DNA of 64,000 nucleotides from Segniliparus rotundus DSM 44985. Lineage in GTDB: Bacteria; Actinomycetota; Actinomycetes; Mycobacteriales; Mycobacteriaceae. The translations under genes and the position numbers were made by a program. The notes below the pieces were generated by a model, which was not told the DNA's origin, ran no database searches, and worked only from the letters and a program-made list of their open reading frames with translations. Of this stretch, positions 1 to 9,500 are shown piece by piece; position 1 is the stretch's first letter, and each line of letters starts with the position of its first letter. The DNA is taken from contig NC_014168.1 in NCBI RefSeq assembly GCF_000092825.1, positions 2,471,946-2,535,945 on the forward strand, written 5' to 3'.

Positions 1-1
1 G

Positions 2-1489
2 GTCGCGAACTCGTCAGAGGCGCGGGAAGTGCTCCGCGGCGGGGATCGCGCGCCGTCCCGAGGGGGCGTCGCGACAGACAAGCCTCGGCCGGTCGCGTTC
101 CTCTTCCCCGGCCAGGGCAGCCAGTTCAGCGGCATGGGCGCGCAGCTCTACGCGGCTTCTGCGATCTACCGCCAGCACATCGACGAGTGCGCGGAGCGCT
201 TTGCGCCGCTGATCGGCGTGGACTTGCGCACAATGCTCAACACCCCGGGCAATGACGCCTCGGACGGCGAGCTCATGCAGACCCGGCTGACCCAGCCAGC
301 GCTGTTCACCGTGGGCCACGCGCTCGCGCAACTCCTCATCGCTTGGGGGGCGCGGCCGGCCGCCATGCTCGGCCACAGCATCGGCGAGCTGGTCGCCGCG
401 TGCGTCGCCGGGGTTTTCACACTCGAAGAAGGAATCCAGCTGGCGGCGCTGCGCGGCGAACTCATCCAGCAGTGCGAGCCCGGAGCCATGGCTGCCGTCG
501 GCGCGTCGCTCGAAACCGTCACCGCGATGCTTCCGGCGGGAGTGTCGGTCGCGGCGGTGAACGGCCCGGAGCAAATCGTTGTCTCCGGGGCCGCAGAGGG
601 CGTCGAGGCGCTCCAACGAGCGGCGGCGGACGCCGGTGTGCGCTGCACACGGCTCGCGGTGCACCGCGGCTTCCATTCCGCGCTCGTCGACCCGGCGGTC
701 GAGCGTTTCTCGGCCGCTGTGGCGCAGATGCGGTTGCGTGCGCCGCAGGTGCCTTTCATCTCGAATGTGACAGGGTCCTGGATCACCGGGGCACAGGCCG
801 CCGACCCCGAGTACTGGGGCCAGCAGTTGCGCGCGCCGGTGCAGTTCGCCCCTGGTCTCGCGCGATTGTGCGCCGAGCACCCGGACGCGGTCCTTGTCGA
901 GGCTGGCCCCGGCCACAGCCTGCGCGGGATAGCGGCGGCGAACACGAGCAGCCCCGAGGTTGTTTCGATGCTGGGCGACAGGACCGGTGACGCTGCGACC
1001 GTTGCCATGGCAGCGGCCGGGCATCTGTGGGCCGCTGGGGCCGAGCTGGAGTGGCAGCACTTCGGGGAGCCGCTGCGGCGCGTGCCCCTGCCCACCTACC
1101 CGTTCGAACGGGAGCGGTTGTGGCTGACTCCGCCGAGTTCTGCCGTCGGCAAGGCCGCCGCCCAGGCCGCTGCCGCGCCAGCCGAGCCGGTGTCGCCCGA
1201 GGCGGACGCCGGAGCGCCTGTCGATCTCACGGAAAACGAGCTGATCGCGGCGGTCGAGCAGATCTGGTGCGAGGCGCTCGGCGTGAACAGTGTGGAGCCG
1301 CATGACAATTTCTTCGACCTGGGGGGCGACTCGCTGATCGCCGCTCGCATCGTCACCGTGATCGGGCAGCGCTGCGACATCAAGGTCTCGGTGGCTGAGC
1401 TGTGGGACCAAGGCGCCACCCTCGCCGATCTCGTGGACCTCGTCACAAGCCGCCACAACAGCACGATCGCCACAGGAGGAACACGCTAA
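2..1489 (+). CDS. Polyketide synthase, 3' part (AT-ACP), cut by window edge
   Basis: This is the C-terminal part of a type I PKS. The frame is open to the first base of the window, so the N-terminus, presumably a ketosynthase, lies outside. Visible parts, counted from position 29: a linker, an acyltransferase beginning with the FPGQGSQ motif and carrying GHSIGE with the nucleophilic Ser near residue 117, the post-AT PTYPFERERLW motif, and a carrier domain with GGDSL (phosphopantetheine Ser near residue 435). The AT loads an extender unit onto the carrier. The stop codon directly precedes the next PKS start, so the two are co-transcribed. Malonyl versus methylmalonyl specificity was not decided. 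The family call is firm; the role in this locus is inferred. Confidence 0.88.
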   Translation, partial: VANSSEAREVLRGGDRAPSRGGVATDKPRPVAFLFPGQGSQFSGMGAQLYAASAIYRQHIDECAERFAPLIGVDLRTMLNTPGNDASDGELMQTRLTQPALFTVGHALAQLLIAWGARPAAMLGHSIGELVAACVAGVFTLEEGIQLAALRGELIQQCEPGAMAAVGASLETVTAMLPAGVSVAAVNGPEQIVVSGAAEGVEALQRAAADAGVRCTRLAVHRGFHSALVDPAVERFSAAVAQMRLRAPQVPFISNVTGSWITGAQAADPEYWGQQLRAPVQFAPGLARLCAEHPDAVLVEAGPGHSLRGIAAANTSSPEVVSMLGDRTGDAATVAMAAAGHLWAAGAELEWQHFGEPLRRVPLPTYPFERERLWLTPPSSAVGKAAAQAAAAPAEPVSPEADAGAPVDLTENELIAAVEQIWCEALGVNSVEPHDNFFDLGGDSLIAARIVTVIGQRCDIKVSVAELWDQGATLADLVDLVTSRHNSTIATGGTR

Positions 1490-4400
1490 ATGAGCGAGAA
1501 CACCGACCTGTCCGCCGCCGAGGCGGAAACGACCGACATCGCGATCATCGGCATGCAGTGCCGCTTCCCAGGAGCGGACGACGTCGACGCGTACTGGTCC
1601 CTGCTCACGCACAAGCGAGAAGGCTCGCGAACGTTGGGCAACCTCGACCCGGAACCGGACCTGGTGCGCAACGAGGCCGCTGTCGAAGGAATCGACCTGT
1701 TCGACGCGAAATTCTTCGGTTACACGCCAGCTGAGGCCGCGATGATCGACCCGCAGCAGCGGGTGTTCCTCGAATGCGCGTACCACGTCTTCGAACAGGC
1801 CGGTCACGACCCTGACCGCTACCCCGGACTCGTCGGCGTGTACGCGGGGTCAGGCCCATCGAACTATTTCATCACCAATGTCCTCCCGCATCTCGGCATC
1901 AGCCCGTGCTCTGCGGAGGCGTTGCCCGCTGGATTCGCCAACACACCGTCGTCGCTCCCGAGCCGGGTGTCCTACCACCTCAACCTGACCGGCCCGAGCA
2001 TCGCGCTGAACACGGCGTGCTCGACGTCGCTGGTCGCGGTGCACCTGGCATGCCAGGAACTGCTGGACTACCGCTGCGACCTGGCTCTGGCCGGTGGCGT
2101 GACCGTGAACCCCCAGCCAGGGCAGGGCTACAAGCACGTCGAGAACGGCCCCCTGTCCCCTGACGGCCGCTGCCGGACCTTCGACGCCGACGCAGCAGGC
2201 ATGTTCCCCGGCGACGGCGTGGGCGTTGTTCTGCTCAAACGCCTGTCCGACGCGATCGCCGACGGCGATCGCGTCCGGGCTGTCATCAAAGGGAGCGCCG
2301 TCAACAACGACGGGAACCACAAAACAGGCTTCACCGCGCCCAGCGTCCAAGGCCAAAGCGAAGTCATCGTCGCGGCCCAGGCGGTCGCGGGAGTCGAAGC
2401 CAGTTCCATCGGCATGGTCGAAGCGCACGGAACGGCGACGCCGATCGGCGACCCCATCGAGGTGTCGGCGCTCACCAAGGCGTTCCGGGAATCCACAGAT
2501 CGGACCGGGTACTGCCTGATCGGATCCGCCAAGACCAACATCGGCCACACCGACGCAGCGGCGGGCGTGGCGGGGCTCATCAAAGCCGCCCTGTCCGTCG
2601 AACACGGTGTGATACCCGCCAATCTGCATTACAACACCCCGAACCCGCTGCTCGACCTTGACACGAGCCCGTTCCGCGTCGCGGCAGACACTGTCCCCTG
2701 GCCCGAGGCAGAGGGACCGAGGCGCGCCGGGGTGAGCGCGTTCGGCATCGGCGGCACGAACGCGCATGTGGTGCTCGAACAGGCGCCGGACCCGGCCGAG
2801 GCCGAAGCCCCGCAGGACGCGCCCGCTGAGTCGTTGCTGGTGGTGTCGGCCGCGAGCGCCGCCGCGCTCGACCAGCTCGCCGCGCAATTAGGGGAGCACC
2901 TGCACAACCACAGCGACATCCCTCTCGCCGACGTGGCCAACACCCTGCAACTCGGTCGGCGCGAACTGCCGTACCGGCGTTCATTGGTGTGCGATTCGAC
3001 GGCTCAAGCGGCAACGGCGCTGGCTGCTCCCGCACAGGCGACGCATTCGGGCGACGGCTCCGTGCCGCTGGTGCTGCTGTTGCCAGGGGGCGGGGCCCAG
3101 TACGTCGGCATGGGCAAGGGGCTCTACGAGACCGAGGACGTGTTCCGGTCGAGCATTGACGAGTGCGCCGAAATCCTGGCGCGGACATGCGGTATCGACC
3201 TGCTCGCCCACCTCTACGGCGACAGCGGGCTCGACGAGGAACGGCTCGATGTGCTTTTCGCGTCCGTGGTGGCGGTCGAGTACGCGCTCGGAACCCAGCT
3301 CGCGGCGTGGGGGTTGCGACCGAGCGCGATGCTGGGCCACAGCCTGGGCGAGTACGCGGCGGCATGCCTGTCCGGTGTGATGGACATCGGCCAAGCATTG
3401 CCCTTGGTGGCCAAACGTGGCGAGCTGTTCGCCCGGACCGAAGGCGCGACGACGAGCATTGTCCTGGCCGCCGCCGAGGTCGCCCAGCTCATCAGCGGCC
3501 GTCTGGTCATTTCCGGCGTCACGGACGCGTCCTCGTGCACAGTGTCCGGGCCCACTGCCGAGGTCGAGGCTCTGGAACAGGAGCTGGAACGGCGCGGCAC
3601 GCAGTTCCAGCGGGTGCGGGTGTCGATGGCGGTGCACTCCCCCGAGCTGGACCCCGTCCTCGGCGAGTTCGCCGATGTCTTGGCCGAGGTGACACTGCGT
3701 GCGCCACAAGTGCCGTACTTGTCGAATGTCACCGGGACCTGGGTCCGCCCGGAAGAGGCGACCGACCCCGCCTATTGGGTCCGGCACAGCCGGGAGCCAG
3801 TGCAATTGGCCGCTGGATTCGACACATTGACCAGCCTGCCCGGCGCCGTCTTGTTGGAGGTCGGCCCCGGTATGGCGCTGACGCGGATCGCGCAGCAGCA
3901 CGAAGCTCCGTTCGCGGTTTTTCCGACCATGCGCCATCGCAGCGACCGGCGCAGCGACCGGCGCGCGCTGCTGACAGCAGTGGGCAAAGCCTGGGAGCAC
4001 GGCATCGGCGTCGACTGGGCAGTGTTGTCGGCGAACCACCGGGCCTCGCGCGCCGAGTTGCCCAACTACCCGTTCGAGCGGCAGCGGTACTGGCTCACAG
4101 CGCCCGAAAACGCGCAGCCCCAGACGCAGGCCCGGTCCGGCGCTGCTGTCCCCGTGTGGCGCAGCAGCGCGCCGACCGCGCCTGCCGCCGCGCTGCCTGC
4201 CGGGCGGTGGCTGGTGCTCGTCGGCGACGACGCGTCCGCTCAGCGGTTCGGCGCGGAACTCGCCGATGCCGGCGCTGGCGCGGTCGACCTCGTCGGCCCT
4301 GGCCAAGCAGGGTCGCCTGCCGACTACGAGCACATCGTCTTTCTGGCGGACGGGCCTGCGGCCCAGTTGGACCGGGAACGTCACATCGAATTGGCGCGCG

Positions 4401-6532
4401 CCGTCGAAGCCGCCGGTTCCGATGTGACGGTGCACATTGTTGTCCGCAACGCCTTCGACGTGACTGGGGCCGAAGCGATCGATGTGGCGCAATGGTTGGC
4501 GGTCGGCGCCGCGCAATGGCTGCGCCGCAACGCCGAGACACGCGCCGTCGAGCTCGTGGACATGGACCGGCCCGACGCCGGGCGGCTGGTCGCGGAACTG
4601 TCGGCCCCTGGAGGCGACCGGACGCTCGCCTACCGCAACGGGCGGCGATGGGTCCTCGACAGCGAGCCGGTCGAGGGGTCGGCTCCGGCGTGGTCGAGCG
4701 CCGGGGACGCGTTGCGCGCGGAGCCGGTCGCGGCGTTGGACGAGGGAAGCTCGGCTGAGCCCTCCAAGGATCTGGACGATCTGTGCGCCCAATATGTCTG
4801 CGCATACCTGAACAGCGCCGGAGTCCCCCTGGCTCCCGGGGCGGAGTTCTCGCAGGACGAGCTGATCGCCCAGCTGCGAGTGGTTCCGGAGTACCGCAAG
4901 ATCATCGGCACATTTCTGCGCATCCTGCGCGAGGACGGCATCGTGTCGTGCGAAAACGGCCGGGCGCGGGTGCGGGACGGCGCAACGATTCCCAGCGCGC
5001 CCGATCTCGGGCGCTGGTGCGCGGAGCACCCCGAGCTGGCGGCGCAGGCCGAGCTGCTGGAGCAGTGTGTGCGCGGCTACGACGGCGTGCTGCGCGGCGA
5101 GGTCGTCGGCAATGAGGTTGTCACGCCGGGCGGGGACGACAGCTTGTACCGGGCAGTCACGGAACAGCGCATCGCGCACAGCGATTTCGCGAAATACCGC
5201 GAACTGATCGGAACGACGCTGGCCAGGCTCGCGCGGAACACCACACCGGCGCGGCCGCTGCGGGTCCTCGAAATCGGTGCCGGCCGCGGGTACCTCACCT
5301 GGCCGGTGCTCGAAACACTGCGCGGCGCGCCCGCTGGCTCCGTCGAGTACTGCTTCACCGACGTCGGGCGTTCCTTTGTGGTCGCCGCCCAGCGGCAGGC
5401 CGAGGCGGCGGGCTTGGATTTCGTCCAGTTCGCCACGCTCGACGTCGTCGCGGAACCGGCGACCCAGAATCTGCCGCTGGGCGGATTCGACATTGTGCTG
5501 GCGTTCAACGTTGTGCACGTCGCGCCGGACTTGCCCGCCGCCATCGGCAACACGGCCGCGTTCACCGCTCCGGGCGGGGCGCTGTTCTTGCTGGAAGCCA
5601 AGGGCGAGGCGCGATGCGACGCGCTGATCGACCCGCTGTTGACCGGCTGGCTCGATTTCAACGACGGCCTGCGGACCGATTCGCCGCTGATGGCTCCGCA
5701 ACAATGGGCGGCGCTGCTGGAAGCCAATGGGTTCACCGGCCCGGCCGTGTACGACTCGGGTCCGGCGGGCGACCACGCGTTGCTCATCGCCGAGCGGCGC
5801 GCGCCGGTGCGCGTCCTGGACCCGGAGTTCGACCGGGCTATCGCCATGGCGCGCGAGATCGCGGCGTGCGCGCCGTGCGATCGCCGAACGCTGCTCACCG
5901 GCCCGTACGACGACTCCCTCGAAGCCGCGCTGGCCGCCGCCTACGCCCAGGGCACAGTGACCGCTCGGCACCGCGCCGGTTGTGGCGACTGGACCTATGT
6001 CGACGCATCGGCGTACGAGCGTTCGGCCGCGCCGGCAGACCGGCTCGGCGAGGTGCTCGGCATACCTGCCGTTGCGGCAGTGGCGCTGAGCCATCCGACG
6101 GCAGCAGGGCCGCGCGTGAGCCCAGAACGGCCCCCGGCTTCGGCGGAGCCCGCGTCCGCGAAGTCCTCGTTCAACCAGCGGCCACCGCTGTCGACGGAGT
6201 ACTGCGCGCCGCGAACCGAGTTGGAAGAACGCATTGCGGCGATCTGGCAGCGCTTTTTCGGATATGACCGGATCGGCGTCAACGACAACTTCCTCGAGCT
6301 CGGGGGCGAATCGCTGTTGGCCATGCAGATCGCGGCGGAACAGCGCGCCGAGCTCGGGATCGAGGTGAACATGCGCCAAATGGTCGGTTCTGGCACCGTG
6401 GCGAATGTCGCCGCGTTCGCCACGGAGGCAGAGCCCGAGGAGTTTGCGCACGCCGCGCCGCCTGCCAGGCGAGGACGCGCCGCGCGCCGCACCGCAGACG
6501 GCGCGATCCTGATGGAGGAAGCTCGATCGTGA
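1490..6532 (+). CDS. Type I PKS: KS-AT-(KR structural)-cMT-ACP
   Basis: A 1680-residue PKS module that extends and C-methylates a polyketide chain. Domains in order: ketosynthase (about 15-430, TACSTS with Cys177), acyltransferase (about 520-820, GHSLGE with Ser618, ending at NYPFERQRYW), a region at about 890-1060 resembling the structural half of a ketoreductase, a C-methyltransferase (about 1110-1420, SAM motif LEIGAGRGY near 1259), and an ACP (GGESL, Ser1608). No catalytic KR half, DH or ER is visible. The start is ATG with AGGAGG at 1473-1478, immediately after the upstream stop. The 3' end overlaps the next gene as GTGA. A KS-AT-MT module next to heterocyclization-type NRPSs recalls yersiniabactin and mycobactin-type assembly lines, but that comparison is by architecture only. 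Confidence 0.9.
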   Translation: MSENTDLSAAEAETTDIAIIGMQCRFPGADDVDAYWSLLTHKREGSRTLGNLDPEPDLVRNEAAVEGIDLFDAKFFGYTPAEAAMIDPQQRVFLECAYHVFEQAGHDPDRYPGLVGVYAGSGPSNYFITNVLPHLGISPCSAEALPAGFANTPSSLPSRVSYHLNLTGPSIALNTACSTSLVAVHLACQELLDYRCDLALAGGVTVNPQPGQGYKHVENGPLSPDGRCRTFDADAAGMFPGDGVGVVLLKRLSDAIADGDRVRAVIKGSAVNNDGNHKTGFTAPSVQGQSEVIVAAQAVAGVEASSIGMVEAHGTATPIGDPIEVSALTKAFRESTDRTGYCLIGSAKTNIGHTDAAAGVAGLIKAALSVEHGVIPANLHYNTPNPLLDLDTSPFRVAADTVPWPEAEGPRRAGVSAFGIGGTNAHVVLEQAPDPAEAEAPQDAPAESLLVVSAASAAALDQLAAQLGEHLHNHSDIPLADVANTLQLGRRELPYRRSLVCDSTAQAATALAAPAQATHSGDGSVPLVLLLPGGGAQYVGMGKGLYETEDVFRSSIDECAEILARTCGIDLLAHLYGDSGLDEERLDVLFASVVAVEYALGTQLAAWGLRPSAMLGHSLGEYAAACLSGVMDIGQALPLVAKRGELFARTEGATTSIVLAAAEVAQLISGRLVISGVTDASSCTVSGPTAEVEALEQELERRGTQFQRVRVSMAVHSPELDPVLGEFADVLAEVTLRAPQVPYLSNVTGTWVRPEEATDPAYWVRHSREPVQLAAGFDTLTSLPGAVLLEVGPGMALTRIAQQHEAPFAVFPTMRHRSDRRSDRRALLTAVGKAWEHGIGVDWAVLSANHRASRAELPNYPFERQRYWLTAPENAQPQTQARSGAAVPVWRSSAPTAPAAALPAGRWLVLVGDDASAQRFGAELADAGAGAVDLVGPGQAGSPADYEHIVFLADGPAAQLDRERHIELARAVEAAGSDVTVHIVVRNAFDVTGAEAIDVAQWLAVGAAQWLRRNAETRAVELVDMDRPDAGRLVAELSAPGGDRTLAYRNGRRWVLDSEPVEGSAPAWSSAGDALRAEPVAALDEGSSAEPSKDLDDLCAQYVCAYLNSAGVPLAPGAEFSQDELIAQLRVVPEYRKIIGTFLRILREDGIVSCENGRARVRDGATIPSAPDLGRWCAEHPELAAQAELLEQCVRGYDGVLRGEVVGNEVVTPGGDDSLYRAVTEQRIAHSDFAKYRELIGTTLARLARNTTPARPLRVLEIGAGRGYLTWPVLETLRGAPAGSVEYCFTDVGRSFVVAAQRQAEAAGLDFVQFATLDVVAEPATQNLPLGGFDIVLAFNVVHVAPDLPAAIGNTAAFTAPGGALFLLEAKGEARCDALIDPLLTGWLDFNDGLRTDSPLMAPQQWAALLEANGFTGPAVYDSGPAGDHALLIAERRAPVRVLDPEFDRAIAMAREIAACAPCDRRTLLTGPYDDSLEAALAAAYAQGTVTARHRAGCGDWTYVDASAYERSAAPADRLGEVLGIPAVAAVALSHPTAAGPRVSPERPPASAEPASAKSSFNQRPPLSTEYCAPRTELEERIAAIWQRFFGYDRIGVNDNFLELGGESLLAMQIAAEQRAELGIEVNMRQMVGSGTVANVAAFATEAEPEEFAHAAPPARRGRAARRTADGAILMEEARS

Positions 6533-9500
6533 CTGTTGACGTGCCATCTGTTGACGTGCCCGCTGCAGGCTTGGCCTCTGCGGCCGGGACCGAGGAAGAG
6601 ATCACGCTGTTCCGGGCGTCCTTCGCCCAGCAGCGGATGTGGTTCCTGAGCAAGCTCGACCCCGGCAACCCCCTCTACAACGTTCCCATTATCCTCCAGT
6701 TCGACGGAGCGGTGCGTCCCGACGCGTTGCAGCGCGCGCTCGCGGAAATTGTTTCTCGGCACGAGATTCTGCGCACCACATTCGTCGAGTTCGAGGGCGA
6801 GCTGATGCAAGCGGTGGCCCAGAGCGCGGCGATCCCGGTGCCCGTGACAGAGATCGAGCCCACGCCGGGGCAGCCCCAGGCCCCGACGCGGCGCGCGGAT
6901 GTGCGGGCGGCCGTGCGCGACCTCGTGACGGCTCCGTTCGACTTGAGCGCAGGACCGTTGCTGCGAGCGCATTTGCTCGATCTGCGGGACGGGGTGAGCC
7001 TGTTCGTCGCGACGATGCATCACATCATCGTCGACGGCTGGTCGATCGGCGTCCTGTGCGAAGAGCTTCGCGCCCTCTACCAAGCCGAAGTCACCGGCGT
7101 CGCAGCGGCATTGCCCCCCGTGCGACTGCATATGGGCGACATCGCCGAAGACGAGCGCGAGCGCGCGTCCGGTCCCGCGTACGCGCGGCACCGGGAATAC
7201 TGGAAAGCGCAATTGGCCGGGGAGCTGACGGCTCCCGAGCTGCCGTTCGACCGCGACCGCCCGTCGCACAGCACATCCCGAGGCGCCTCCCTGGATTTCA
7301 CCGTGTCGTCCGCCCAAATGGCGGCGATGGCCGCATTGGGCCGGGACATGGACGTCACTGCCTTCATGACGCTGCTCGCGGTGTTCTACACGCTGCTCTA
7401 CCGCTATAACGGGTCACACGACCAAGTGGTGGGAGCGCCGATGGCGAATCGGGAGGACAGCAGGACCGCGGGTCTGATCGGACTGTTCGTCAACACGATT
7501 CCGCTGCGCGCGAGAATCGACCCCGACGCCGGGTTCGCCGAATTGCTCGCCAGTGTCCGCGAAGTGACCCTGGGGGCGTACGAGCACCAGGAACTGCCGC
7601 TCGAACAGATCGTCGAGGAAGTGGCCCCGGAGCGTCTTCCGGGACGCAACCCGCTGGTGGCCGTGTTGTTCGCGATGCAAAGCCCACCACCTGCCAATCT
7701 GGATTTCGCCGGGTCGAGCGCATCCTTCGTGGGGATGCCGACCGAGGCCACTCGCGCCGATCTGGAACTGCATTTCTGGCCGCGCAAGGACCACATCGCG
7801 GCGCAGTTCGTGTACAGCACCGAGCTGTTCGACGCCGCGACGGTCGAGCACATCCGCGACGATTATCTCGCGCTGCTGGATGCGGCGATCGCATCGCCGC
7901 ATGTGCCGATCCGCAGCCTGCCGATGGGCACGGAGGAGGCGCCTGTCGTCCAGAACCTGGCGCCGCTGCTCGAACACGCCGGAAGTTCCGTCGCGGTCAC
8001 GGGCGGCGGCGGCGAAATCACCCACGCCGAGCTGCGCGAGACTGCGGCGGCGCTGGCTGAGGCGCTGCCGGAGGCGCGCGGCGGGGTCGTCGCGCTCGCG
8101 CTCGAACGCGGACCAGACCTCGTGGCCGCGCTGGTGGCGGCGGTGTCGGTCGGCGCTCAGCGCGTCGTGTGGCTTCCGCCGTCGCACCCCGCCCCGTACC
8201 GGGAGCGCGCACTGTGCGAATGGGCGCCTTCGGTCGTGGTGGACGAGGTCCGCGTGGCCGGCGCGCGGGCCGCTGGCACGTCCGCGCCGCTCACGGCCAA
8301 CGCCGCGGCAGGGCAGCTCGACAGCGGCCTCGCGGAGATGCTCGCGGCATTGCTGCATTCCGGGAGGGTCCATCTGGACCGCCCCGAACCCGTGGCGCGC
8401 ACGGTGCTGACCGCAGACCGCCGATTCGCGCCGCCGGGCGTGCTCGGCGAGCTCTGTGTGGGCCCACTGGACACAGGTGTGCTCCCCACCGGGGTTCCGG
8501 CACGCGTGCGGCGGGACTCCTGCGTCGAGATCGCGCGCGCTCCCCGAGGGATCGCCTGGGACGGCTACCGCTGGGCAGACCTCTCGACCGTCGAAGCAGT
8601 GCTCCTGAACAACCCATTGATCGACGACTGCGCGGTGCTGTCACGCCGAACCGATTCGGGAGCCACCGAGCTCGTCGCCTACGTCGCGACCTGCGCCCCG
8701 GTCTCCGCGCACCGGTTGTCCGAGCTGGCCCGCGCCGCGTTGCCCGCGCCGCTGACACCGCGCGCGTTCGTGTTGGTCGCCGCCTTGCCAGTGACCAGCA
8801 CCGGAGCGCTCGACATCGCCGCGCTGCGGCGCTTGCCAGTGATCGACGACGAGCTGATCGCGCAATGGTCGGCGCAACTGCCCGAAGCGACACGGGTGCA
8901 GGCTGTGCCCGACATTGCGGAGCCGCCGCGCATCCGGGTGCTCGGTCCGCCTGCGCACGGCGCGCCGGAGCTCGCGGCGCACGCGGCAGAACCGACTCGT
9001 GACGAGCTCTCTGTCCTCGATGGCGGCCCAGCGGTCGACCCGACAGTGCTCTCCCTGCCCGACGCGCTGGTCCGGGCGGCACACGAAACCGCAACGACAG
9101 AGCTGGTCTTTCTTGACGAATCGGGAGCCGAACGCAGGCTGACCTACGCGGCGCTGCTCGACGCGGCGCGGCGGGTGCTCGGCGGACTGCGCGCATCGGG
9201 GCTGGTTCCAGGAGACCTGGCAATTGTCCACCTGCCTCGCAACGACGATTTCACGGCGGCCATATGGGGATGCTTCCTCGGCGGCTTCGTGCCGGTGCCG
9301 GTGGCTGCGAACTCGGCCGGCGGCGCCGACAAAACAGCGGAGGCGTGGAACACGCTCGGCCAGCCGTTGGTCATCGGCGAATTCGCGCATCCGGCGGCGC
9401 GCACCGCGCTCATCGGCGATCTGTTGGCGCACGAGCCAGACGCCGAACACCACCGTCCCGATCCTGACGCGCTCGCGCTGCTGCTGCTCACCTCGGGCAG

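Noticed and set aside
2981-6547. 1188-codon open frame on the minus strand
   Set aside because: It lies fully antisense to the PKS gene; Arg/Gly/Pro-rich translation without any domain, a typical high-GC shadow.
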